Made by a program: the position numbers and the translations under genes
The notes under the pieces: generated by a model
What the model was told of the DNA's origin: nothing
Databases searched by the model: none
What the model saw: the letters and a program-made list of their open reading frames with translations, nothing else
Source: Marsupella aquatica
Taxonomy: Eukaryota > Marchantiophyta
Assembly (NCBI GenBank): GCA_973895155.1
Contig: OZ316893.1
Coordinates: forward strand, 27,466,001-27,530,000
Reading direction: 5' to 3'
DNA: 64,000 nucleotides
In this document: positions 43,610 to 58,167 of the stretch, one piece after another
Layout: each line of letters starts with the position of its first letter
Position numbering within the stretch: the stretch's first letter is position 1

Positions 43610-46562
43610 ATCACAACTATGATCAAGTTTTTTAGTAAGTTTAGTAGGCTTTAAAAAGGGAGATATTGCTAGTTCAGAAGGAAAGAGCTGACAATTGAAG
43701 TATTTTCATGTCTTTCTTAGTGTACATGTTCACCTGACCATTTGGTACTGGCATTAAAGAAACTAGCCTCATGCTCACCCTTGGGATGTCAATTCATTCC
43801 CACCAGCATTGAGCTCACCAACTCTTTTTCACCTTGAACTGCCAATTGCAAGCTCTAGAATGTGTTTGCATTTGTCAAAATACCAATTGATAGTGGATAA
43901 AGTGCCTGGGGGCAGGGCTTTATGTATGATTCTGCACTTCCACGAAATCAGGAGTGCTTTTAGTACATATATAACTTCAAAGGAACCAAAACACCAAACA
44001 GGGAGACATGGTCCCAAAGGCCAAAAAACCCAACAAAGGTGGAAACAAATGAGAAAATTGGAAACACGCAAAAGCCAAAAAGCTGGCGTCCAAGTCTCCA
44101 GGGTCTCTTCCCAGCATCTCCCAATTTGATGTGAGACTTTATGGGAGTGCTCAATCCTATACTTCTTACCACAGTCAAATGCCACTTGCACACAAGGTAA
44201 AGGGGATGTACCATTTAACCAGAGTGAGACATGACTCCCACAACATGACCACACAACTTGGGAGGTTAATTTAGTACATGCTCCAGATATGAAGTGAGAA
44301 TGATCTTGACTTTATGAAATTAGTGTATTTTATAGAGAGTATTAAAATTATCCAAAAAATGAAAGTGAAGCCCAGACTAGTTTGTTTTGCCCATCCCCAT
44401 GGACTGTGACACTTCACTTTTGAATGATGCCCTGAGTAGCTTTTTTTAGGTGTCTCAATGAACTACAAAATGTCAGTTTTTAGCAAAATTGTGCATGTAA
44501 AAGAACTTTTCATTGGTCCAGGATCTCTCGTGCAGCCAAAATTTCCCAGCATGTTCCCTATTGTCCAATCCTGACAAGGTTTCATTTTTTTCTAAAACCC
44601 TTTGGTCTATGCCTGTGATGTGATGTGCAAAGATGGTCAAATGTTACAAACTAGTAGCGAACTGATGTTTCACTTTTGTGAAGAATGTTCTAAAACCCTT
44701 TGGTCTATGCCTGTGATGTGCAAAGATGGTCAAATATTACAACCTAATAGCCCTCAGTATTTGGCATGACCACCATCTTACCACTTTGGGAAAGGATGCT
44801 TCACTTTTATAAATTTTGCCCTGAGTAGTTTGAGTGAGCCATGACTTATATATAGGTCACATATGAGTCAAAACTGTAAAGAGTATTATTCAAGCAAATT
44901 TTGATGTTCTAAGTCAATGTCTCAGCTTCGGAAATCCATGGGGGCTTCACAAGAAACCCCTCGTCCATCCAGGCTTTATTTTCTCCAAAACAAATTGAAT
45001 GATACATATTTTTTAAATTAAAATATAAAACATTTGTCATTTGTGAAAAATATATAACTTAACATTTTACACAATTTTATTAAATAGTATATAAAAACTA
45101 GTTTATATCACAGGTGCTCCCAGCACACTATATTCTTTTTAATGAACGAGCAAACGCCACGCAATAATGGACAACTAGTATTTTTTGTGATTGAGCACTC
45201 AGACCCCACACAATAATGTCCAACTATTTCTTGTAATTGACGAGGCAGACGCCACACAATAATGAGTGAGACAGAACGAGTGAGAGAGATGAGAGATGGG
45301 TCCACTTCAGTCACTTCGGTGCACAGAGAGAATGATTTGATGATTTTGATCGCTTTGCACAGTAATGAGTTAGAGAGGGAGAGATGAGAGATGGGTCCAC
45401 TCGTGAGTGAGTGCAATAGAGAGTGATTTGCTCACGATGGTGTTACAATCGTGAAGGATTGCTGATGACAGAAAAGTGGAGGGTTCTCTCGATGTGATAG
45501 TGGCTTGCTATTGAAGCTAGAGCTTTTCGTGAGTTGTCTGGTCGTTTCTGTCAGCAGCAGCGATCTACAGTTCAAGGTACAATCGGAGCGCTGGAGACTA
45601 TTTGCACGGTTTTTGTCTATTCGAGGTTTGGGGGTTGTTGAGTTTCTCTTGATTGGCATGTGCGGAGGAGGAATTGTTCTTCAAGGCACTGCTCTCTATA
45701 CCTACTGATGATTGGTGATGATCTGCTAAGGGTGTTGTGTTTTTGATCATTGGAGATCCGTTGTGTAGAACAAATTGTCGGGTGATTTAATGTAGTTGTC
45801 GACATTAGCTGCCTCGTTCGGCCATTTTCGAGCCTAGTCGATTCACTTGCATGTCGCTGTTGGTTGTCGTTATCTTTCACATCTGGAGTTCTAGTGACTG
45901 ACTGTGGGCGAGGTGTGAGATGCTGTTGAGAGTAATCTCCGAGGATCGCTGCTGAAGGGAATGTGATGTTGTCCTTTGCGGGCTGCAGACACAGATTTTT
46001 CGTCATGATCAATCGGATGACTCAGGTGCGGAATCCCGACTACGATATTGAAGCGTTCATTGCTACCAGAGATTTGCTCCCGGTGAATTGCACTAGATAG
46101 CTTGAGTTCCACCTATACGACTGGTGTTGCTTTCAAAGGTGGATCGACAGTGTTACCACCGTTGTGGTTATGGGCCTTACTTAAACGGATTCCTCTGGAT
46201 GAGTTGCCATTAGTTTGGTTGTACTATAGAAGCAACTCGAGATTTAGGGTTGGTGTGGTACTTTGTGTAGTTCCCCATCTATATTTCCTGGAAGTTCGCT
46301 CTCTATCGTCACCATCGGGAAAGTATATCCATGGAGAGGAAGAACGATGGCGTGAGGAGGAAATTCTTCGTTGCCTTGTGAACTGGTTTCTGCACATTGT
46401 ACGGTGGGATTTTGTAGAAAGGCTGAAGGGGGGTACAAGTAGTACTAAGAGTCGATGAAAGAGTCTCCTGCAATGGGGTCTTCGGATTTTGGGCATTCGT
46501 AAAGTATTTGTGAGAAATGAAAACACCCCGTAAGTCGAGGTACGTCAACTTGGGACGGCACG
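43610..46562. other. Intergenic with small duplications
   Basis: A diverged inverted copy of the dispersed repeat lies at about 43965-44070. A unit of about 65 bp (TCTAAAACCCTTTGGTCTAT with GCAAAGATGGTCAAAT) is duplicated at about 44593-44660 and 44689-44745. The words CACACAATAATG and GATGAGAGATGGGTCCACT repeat within 45130-45420. From about 45420 the DNA is less AT-rich and may include upstream leader or promoter of the gene at 46701. No other gene is recognised. Confidence 0.45.
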
Positions 46563-46570
46563 TATATAAT
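46563..46570 (+). promoter_or_regulatory. TATA box of the cysteine oxidase gene
   Basis: TATATAAT about 130 bases upstream of the ATG, with a purine-rich (GAGAGAGAGA) leader directly before the start codon. Confidence 0.5.
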
Positions 46571-46700
46571 GCCTCAATTACTGGGAAGGAAAAAGACACA
46601 AATGGACAAGAATGTTCTTTGGTTAAGCTTCATCGTTGACCAACAAAGTGCTCTATAGAGTTGAGGGTTCTGGTCCCTAAGTTGGTAAGGAGAGAGAGAG

Positions 46701-47468
46701 ATGGCTGTGCAGAAGTTATTTGATGTTTGCAAAGCAGTGTTTCCAATGGCCGCCAATTTTGCACCTCCATCTGCGGAGTCTCTGCACCGAGTGCGTACAG
46801 TTCTGGATGGTATCAAGGCCGCAGATGTTGGGCTCGAGGAGAACTCTGTCGAGCAGGAGCGAGGGTTTGGCATGTTTGGGAGGAATGGTATGAGAGGGCG
46901 GCACTCCATCTCCGCCCGGTGGGCTCCTCCGATTTCATACCTCCATTTGTACGAGTGTGAGAGCTTCTCCATGGGCATATTTTGCCTCCCAACATCAGCT
47001 GTGATTCCCCTCCACAACCATCCCGGCATGACGGTTTTGAGCAAGATGCTATATGGATCCATGCATGTCAAAGCATACGACTGGGTCTCCTCTCATGATG
47101 AAAGGCTGAACGGGAATGCGTCAAGGCCAAGGATTGCGGAACTGGTGCTAGACAAAATCTTGACTGCTCCTTGCGAAACCGCCATTCTGCATCCCACAAG
47201 CGGAGGAAACATCCATGCGTTCACTGCGGTGACCCCTTGTGCTGTACTCGATGTTCTGGCTCCTCCATACTCTGCAATAAATGGCAGGCATTGCACATAC
47301 TACAGGGAGTACTTAACTGGCCTTCTTCCTGGGGTTGAAGCAGGGATACTAAAAGATGAGGGCACGGATGAGAATGATCAAGGTTACAGTTGGTTAGAGG
47401 AATTCCAACCTCCTGATGATTTTGTAGTGCACAGGGGCGTATATAGGGGTCCCAAGATTGTGCCGTGA
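46701..47468 (+). CDS. PCO: Plant cysteine oxidase (PCO)
   Basis: 255 residues in one uninterrupted frame. PCOs use oxygen to oxidise N-terminal cysteine of group VII ERF and related proteins, marking them for the N-degron pathway, and so act as oxygen sensors (nucleus and cytosol). The PCO_ADO fold is visible from about residue 70. The three iron ligands are expected at H105 and H107 (PLHNHPGM) and H172 (GGNIHAFTA); D184 in AVLDVLAPPY fits the conserved active-site Asp. The C-terminus includes YREYLTGLLPGVEAG. Length and motifs are normal, and the product looks functional. The lack of introns is notable because the angiosperm PCO genes I know have several; this could be lineage-specific loss or an old retrocopy, but a TATA box stands upstream. 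Confidence 0.93.
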   Translation: MAVQKLFDVCKAVFPMAANFAPPSAESLHRVRTVLDGIKAADVGLEENSVEQERGFGMFGRNGMRGRHSISARWAPPISYLHLYECESFSMGIFCLPTSAVIPLHNHPGMTVLSKMLYGSMHVKAYDWVSSHDERLNGNASRPRIAELVLDKILTAPCETAILHPTSGGNIHAFTAVTPCAVLDVLAPPYSAINGRHCTYYREYLTGLLPGVEAGILKDEGTDENDQGYSWLEEFQPPDDFVVHRGVYRGPKIVP

Positions 47469-49318
47469 CAATGCCTCTCCTTGATGTAAGCCTTTTCTGT
47501 CGCTGGCCGCACCCCTCAAACCAATCTTTGCACATCTAGAGGAGAAAGCCTGCTTGGAGACGATTATCTGTGCAATCCAGAAGTGGTGCCAACATGTAAG
47601 GTTCAGACCCGCTGGAACTGTATTAGTTTTTAGGGGTCCTACATTTCGATAGTTTCGGTGACAATCAAGCCGCCTTCAGACAGACAACCTGAATTTGGGC
47701 GATGCCCAACTGTATTTGTAGATATTTATACCCAGATAGCCATCTTCTGGAAAGTAGCAGAAAAAGTATCGTAGCAGTTTATTAGTGCCGACATGTCCAA
47801 GATTGGACTAGCGCAATAGTCCAGCAGTCAAGTCGACAATGCTTCCCTGAACTTGGAAGTAATTCCGTTTCCAAGTGATTGTGCAAAAGGTTTGAATCCG
47901 TCCTCCTATGTGCGAAGGGCATTTCTGCTGAACCGTCCACTTCTGTGATGATTTTAATCCGTGACTCACAGAAATAAGAGTGTTGATCTGTAAAGACAAA
48001 GTAGTTTTCTAAGGGACATTCATTTTTTTGCATTGCTAGTAAAATGGTGGTTTCTCTCTCTTTATTGTTTCCTATTCTCCTGATGAGGTCCACTGGTCCA
48101 GCCCTTGAGCAAGAGGGCCGATTAGCCCTATTTGATCTCTGTAGGTAGGATGGAAGAGTTCGATTGGAAATGTACTTCAGATATTATACACATTCCCAGA
48201 TATCAGTTTACACAAGGGAAGTTTTCTCCAATTTGAAAGCTATTGACAAAAAGCTTCTGCCAGAAAAGATCAGTTCATTCACTAGTGTGTAACAGTCTGT
48301 CACCTTCATGGATATATTCTTCTTAAACGGCTCTGTTAGACTGCGATGCTCCTCGTGAAGTTCTCAATAAGCTTGAACCTTTTTACAGTTGTTTGTAGAC
48401 TTCGTATCATTCCTCAATTTCTTGTAAGCAGTTTATGGAGACTGCAAAGTGAGATAAATGGGTTGAGCTACATAAGGCTGTGATGGGCTGGTTGAAATTT
48501 TGTTCCATTGCTCTCTGGTGCTTATCCACAGCAGCAAACAAATCCACAATATCCGCTTTCAGGGGCGCCATTTACTAGGGATGGGATCTGTTAATCATCG
48601 TCTGCATTTGACTGATCAAACTGTACTTTCTGCCGCCTGTGCTCTGTATTCAATTCCAATTCATCTGGATTCTTCCATCATTAAATTGCTGTATAGGATG
48701 CTGAGTTAAAGCTCAAGAAGGTCGTGTTCAAGGTTTACATCTTATTCCGCTTTCCGCACACTTGGGTATGTCCTACCTGATTGCCACTGGACTTTTTGAG
48801 GTGTCAACAGTTCGATTAGTCTACTAGTGGGTAGGAATCGTCACGGTGCATTTCGGTCATTTGTAATGCTGTACATTAGTTAGAAATGATGAAAATTTTA
48901 TAAATTTTAAACTTTTTCTAACTCAAGGTACAATCTAGTTACCTTTTGTAGCAATTTAGATCAACTGAACACTTTACTTAACGTTATGCTTCATTGGAGG
49001 CTATTGCCTCTATTGGATAAGGATCGACAATATAAATCATTGCTCTTTACATGCTACCAAGAAAGAAGATTGGACATCATTGGAGAAGCAATGCAGGCTA
49101 GAAGATTCAAGAACCGGCCTCCAAAACATTTCTTCAACAAGAATGAGCTCTGTATACAATTATCACAATCAGCCGATCTCTGCTATTTTAGTTAAATAGC
49201 TATCATGGTCAGAAAAGTCTCATACTTTTTCAGGAGGTAGTAGTTGCGTAGTAGAATCATCCCTGCAAGTTTCATCTCAAACCGACATGTGGTTTGAAAG
49301 TTAAAATTAATTTAGTTT
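47469..49318. other. Intergenic, no gene recognised
   Basis: The first few hundred bases should be the 3' UTR of the cysteine oxidase gene. The remaining short open frames have no recognisable domain. Confidence 0.45.
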
Positions 49319-49339
49319 TACTGTTTTTCATATAACCGT

Positions 49340-49965
49340 GACTTCGCCGACGCTTTCTGAAGCGTTCCTTGTATTTTTGGACGCTTTGAAAAGCGTCCAC
49401 CCAAGACCACAACGCTTTCTGAAGCGTCCACCACCCAACCAGTTGTACTCCGACGCTCTGCAATCCACATGAGGAGCGACGCCCACAGAAGCGTCTGCTA
49501 CCCCGAAGGCGACATCGACACTACGACGCCCACTGAAGCGTCCCGCCCGGAGCCCAGAAAATGGACGCTGTGACCAAAACCTCGAAATTCAGCCGACGCT
49601 TTCTGAAGCGTCCATAAAAGTACTTTGTAGTTTTGGACGCTTTCTGAAGCGTCCACTATGTTCCCGACACTTAGAAAAATTTTCAGTTTTCGCACTTTTA
49701 TAACACTGCGCCGCTTTTACCGATTTATTTGAGGCACTTAGAGATCTCAGAAAAGTCCGAAACTTTGTCAGCATAGAGATTATATGTAGTAGAGTACCCT
49801 AGAAAAGTTTCAACTCATTCCGACTCTTAGTTTAGAAGTTAAAATTAGATTAAAATCACTATTTATTAGTTTTACCGCAAACACCGACGCTTTGCAAAGC
49901 GTCCGCTCAAACCTCGACGCTTTGAGAAGCGTCCCCTGCATTTTTGACACTTTCAGCAGTGTCCA
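49340..49965. repeat. Cluster of imperfect palindromes GGACGCTT-4-AAGCGTCC
   Basis: About ten copies: near 49346, 49379, 49411, 49475, 49523, 49592, 49634, 49886, 49916 and 49944. The best form is GGACGCTTTCTGAAGCGTCC, with 8-bp arms and a 4-bp centre. The flanks are also duplicated: a block of about 120 bp (AGAAAAGTC ... AAGTTAAAATTA ... TTTTAC) occurs at about 49208-49325 and 49745-49875, in each case running into the palindromes. No associated gene is seen. Confidence 0.85.
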
Positions 49966-49969
49966 TTCA

Positions 49970-52900
49970 CTTTTCAAGGATGACCGTCATTAAGTTTATT
50001 CAAGACCCTTTAGATATGAAAGGGCATGTCCTTTCTGTATCTCAGTCTCCTTGCGTTCCTGCTAGCCTATATGAAGTAGAATTTGTGTCATTCTCGAGTG
50101 TGAAGAAATAAAGTAGTGCCTGTGGCATGTGCTGCAACACTGGAATCACCTTTGCAAAGCTTTCGAGTGTTTTCGTATGGAATGGAGCTTGCAAATGCAA
50201 AAGAATTCTTCTCCCTTCCTTGGTCTGAATGATTGAGAGTTTAGATCATTGAAGTAAAATTACTTGTATGAAGTTGAATCTCAGAAGTATGAGGGAATAG
50301 ATTCCTTAAGTGGTGACAACCCATCTTCTTGAGTTCTTGATGCATAGTTTTTGGCATGACATTGCTTGTGCACGGATGCAAAGATTGTTACTCACCAATT
50401 ACCTGTGACTTCAATTTGATCATGATGGTGTTTATTATTCGTGACTCAGAATACCGACTGGATATCGAAGTGATTGATTACTAGTTTCTTCTGAGTACCT
50501 TTGGAAGGAAAAGTTGAGACGTGTTGATGACATTTTAGTAATCATCCTAGTACAGTAATCCATTCCAGAAATGTTCTTACAGATTTACCACCCAAATCAC
50601 ATCAAATGAAGTATTGATGAGAAGTTACCTTGGTGTTTTCCAGACTCCCTCATTATACCTCAAGATTTCATTGTGTTTTGTTATTTGTTTCCATTTTATT
50701 AATTGTATTTACAATGTTAAGCAAACATTCAAATCTATACCTTGCTGAGCAATCATAGTAAAAGGCTCAAATCTGTGTTTTTGTTACCTTAGTCATTCAT
50801 AAGTGTTAAATGATAGAAAATCATTCCTTTCTTGTTCTTCCATGGGATCGAATACCGAGTTTTGGACATTAAATGCTGATTTATGTCCTTAGTGCAATAC
50901 TACATCATTAATTCTCGAGATTTCTGTGAGACAACAACTAGGAGAAGATGACTACTTGACTTGCAAACAGTCATTGTTGCAATGCAGCCTCCTTGATTGG
51001 ATTAGGAAAACCTGCAGTGCATCTTCCTGTTAAATTTCATGTTGATTTCAGAAATCTAAGTACAACAGCTACTCAAAATATAAGGTCATTGTACATTAAT
51101 ATTGAAACAACATACCTAGTCCAAGATCAGGTCATCAAATTGAAGCACTACCTAAAGTTGTTACGAGTCTAACTCCTGACAATCCTTCTACAGTCGTCTC
51201 CCTCGGTTTTCAGTTCACAACTCAACTTTGAGGCAACTCTTTCAATAACACTGTTGCATGAAGCGCTTGCTTGTTCCGGTAATCAAGAGACCCATCATGT
51301 CCACATTACCTCATATATTTGAGAAACTGTTCTCCCAATCACTTCTACTAGCTACCATCTCTTGTGGACCAATCTGATCGACCCTGGCAAGCAAACTTTC
51401 AAGACTTTTTACCTTTTCATGAGCAAATGTGAGGCACATTTGAGCAAGTGCTGTGAAATCTGTGTTAATTCAAGTGACATGTCCTTGTTGTCAAGAGAAC
51501 ACCGTTCTGCCCATGATTCTAGCTATCACGTCTCTGACCATTTCGAAAGAATATGCAAGCCAACAGTCAAGAATTTACGTTTGACGAGCAATGAGGGGCA
51601 AATTGCGAGTTGGGATCGGTACGTGCTGTAAATTCTGTGGCATTCAAGTCGGTGAATATCTCTCATGTGCTATACGAGCTGATGGACCTCAAAACCTCTT
51701 GAATTAAGCTTGATCCGCATTGTCCAAGGCTTGTATTCCATTCGTACTGAAACAGCTTAAAACCCGGTTGCAGGTATTCTAATTCATTCAAAAGGTTTAA
51801 GTGCGCAGCTTTCATTTACTCCTCTGGTCTCGTTCCTAGGGATATGTTGGTTACTGTACACGCAAGGAAGTGCCTCCGAGAACCGAGATCATTCTGTCTC
51901 ACATTCCCATTGCATGAGCTGAAACAGGAAGGGCGGTGACGTCCTCAGAAGATCCAGTACCTTCCAATTAGGCGATCAATCCGCCCACTTTTCTTCGTTT
52001 CATTTGCTTTGGAGTGGAATCAAAGAAATCGGCAACAGTTGAAGATGCTGAAGATTGCCGACAAACTTGTGCCTTAAGATCCAAACATGGCGGTGCTGAA
52101 AACTTCGACTCATCGGAGAGAAACTAACTTGGGTGAAGTCCCCGACCTGGGCGTGGTGATGAGAGGCTGATCTCATGCGTACTTCTTGTAGGGTCCAGGT
52201 CGAGATTGGGTTATGACATTATCCACAGATGCACACTTGTCGAGAGGAGCTTGACCAGTGTTTTCTTTTTCTCAAAGTTTTATCGGTATTGGTCCCTTTT
52301 CCATCTGTTTATCAGTACTCTACTAAATTGTCTGTAGTAACAATACTGCCACATTTTCCCTTTTCCATCTGTTTATCAGTACGCTACTAAATTGTCTGTA
52401 GTAACAATACTGCCACATTTTCTTTTCTAGCGACAAATCTATCATGGTTATATATATGGTTTATCGAACCTGGGTTGATCTGTGTGACATGCAATGCTCC
52501 GATCAATAGATGCAAATTCCTCAACTCAAGTGTGAGAGTTTAAATCACTTGAATATTTCACTTCAATCACTAGTATTTCATTTAATTCCGGTAGTCTAAA
52601 TTTTGTCTAGGATTTAGACTTTTTGAAATCTATACTAGTGAGCATCTGTGCAAAGAAAGGTGTAATCCAAGTAACTTGTTATATCCCAAAATAGTTATGT
52701 CGGTTTTGGTGGCCCGTTGGAGCATCTGGTCAATGTTGCAGTGTGTGGAAACTTTGGTTTCAAGATTTGGCTTGCAATTTATGCAAAGAAGAAAAGTAAG
52801 TTGGAAAAGTTGGACTACATGTGGTTTGAGCTCGAGGTCACTAAATGTGATGAGTGGTGTACAATAAACCTCTGCCTTACTGCTTACCCCAATGTAAAGG

Positions 52901-53883
52901 GATTAATCATCTCATTTTTTTGGACTTGCTTTGGAATGTGTAAAGTTGTTCTAACTTGAACCAATATGATGCTACAATACAAAGGAATATGAACTTTAAT
53001 ACAACCTTTGGTTGCAATTTGTTTTTGGTACTTGATTTGTTTAGAAAACCTCTTGAAAATGAAACAGCACAGCTGCAAGGCGCTGTTTCGGACTCTAGGG
53101 TACAGGGAGTTGAAGCAAGTTGTTACTTAAAATGCTCAGAAAACCTACTGAGAAATTGAATCGTACGGTTGTATGGGTTGTGTCCCTCAGCTCTGAGTAG
53201 TAGGTAGTTTGAGGCAGCAAGTTGAAAAATTGGCAGAATAAATGGTTCAGGCTATGATGGTCCATAGCTAGAGGGGTAAAGTCAATGGCAGAACTCTAGA
53301 GTCCTCACTACAATATTGTTGTCAACAGAGTCATCATGAGGAGTCTAAGCCAGTTGAAAAAATTATTTCAGGGAATGAGTTGAAGTTGAAAAGGCAACAA
53401 TCCACAGGTGAATTTACACATTTTGCCAAATGAAACACCAGCAGTGTCAGTGGTATTATCAATCTGTTGACACTATTATTGTTGCGAGCACTCTGGAGTT
53501 TTCATGGAACTCTAACCCTCTAGCTATGACTGTCATAAACAAGGCATTCATGCCTTTCAAGAGGAGAATACACAACTGCTTGATTAAAGTACAGAACTAC
53601 ATAATTGCAGCATGTACAAGTGCATTCCCTGGTTAAGTGCCCGGTTAAGTGCAGGCTGACATGTAGTTGTCTTCTAATATTAGAGTATTTTTCTTTGTAA
53701 ATGCACCAAAAAATGCAAGTTGCATAGGTCTAGGTAGAAGATCACTATCTGACAAGTGTATTTCCTTCCATAAGATGTACACATGCATTTTTAGGTACTG
53801 CAACATATATAGGAAGGATTTTCATCAGAGCAGCAAATATTACATAAAATAGTTTCACGCACTTATCTAGTTGAGTCCAATGT
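49970..53883. other. Intergenic, no gene recognised
   Basis: A 64-bp tandem duplication lies at 52297-52424 (CCATCTGTTTATCAGTAC, CTACTAAATTGTCTGTAGT). Open frames at 51362-51631 and 52717-52959 carry no domain I can identify. Confidence 0.5.
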
Positions 53884-54239
53884 TGTTAAATATTGCTCTA
53901 GTCTTGTGACTCATGAGCTAACCATAGTTAGTTTAACTTGGGTTAGGACCGAGGTTAGGACTTAGCTAATGTTAACGGTAGTGCTGTTGTGAGTATAGCC
54001 AGGGCTGATGCCAGACCCTGGTGAAACTTAGGCTCATTGTTACGGAGCTAGTTGAGAGATAGAGAGAGCTTGTGCTGTGGATGCTTGGTATGGCCAGTCG
54101 ACCTAGAGTGCAGTAAAGTTCTTGTGTGTTCCCGTGGACGTAACCTCATGTGGAGGTGAAACACGTATCTCTTTGTGTCGACTCTTGTGCGTTGGATGGT
54201 TCATGGGCTTGCAATTGCGAATGTCGTCTATGCTCAACA
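53884..54239 (+). repeat. Solo LTR, family A
   Basis: 356 bp, starts TGTTAAATATTG and ends GCTCAACA, with the perfect 5-bp duplication AATGT on both sides (53879-53883 and 54240-54244). Homologous to the inverted copy at 28941-29273 (shared TTGCTCTAGTCTTGTGACTC near the start, GTCGACTC and ATTGCGAATG near the end). No internal region remains. Confidence 0.9.
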
Positions 54240-54922
54240 AATGTGTGGGGGACTTGACAACACTCAATACCCTTCATGGTTTTTCTCTTTACAATTTTTT
54301 GGGGCATTATGGGAGAAGAATGCACACTCAAGATTGTATCAATTCATTAACTAAGAAATTCTCATCTACTTTCACTAAAATTAGGCAACAGAAACTTCTC
54401 TTAGGCCTTTAATTATATTAATTTCTTACCAAAGCATCATGGACAATAATAGCCCTCAAAACTCAAGCTCTTGTTTTTAAGGGCATTATACATCTTTGCC
54501 CTATAAACAGGATTGCCCTATAAACAGGACTTGACTGCATATATACTAGCCTGACGCTCATGCATAGCACCAAAGAAGTTGAGACAAGGCAAGATGCAGA
54601 GGCGAGGCATAAGCATATCCCATGCCCTTATTTGGTATTGCAAAAAGTGCACAGATGGATGAGGGCATAAATGATATTCTATGCTTGGGGGGTGCAGGCT
54701 TGGGGAGCACTGAAGACGTTTTGGAGTGTAAAGCCATCGACAAGGGGGACCCCCACCGAACGAAGGAAGGACGAGAATTTGTTGGTTTCGTCGTGGCAAA
54801 GGAAAGTGGGAGTAAACTACTGAAAGCCTACGGCTCTCGTGTCGGTCTGCTAAGCCCAGCTTTGCTCTGCGGCCGGGGGCGGGCGTGGTTCGAGATTGGA
54901 TTGGGAGCAGCACCATTCATCG
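54240..54922. other. Upstream region of the SDR gene
   Basis: No gene recognised. GC content rises from about 54650 towards the start codon of the next gene, as expected for its promoter and leader; CCCTATAAACAGGA is duplicated at about 54500-54530. Confidence 0.4.
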
Positions 54923-58167
<3,245 letters not shown>

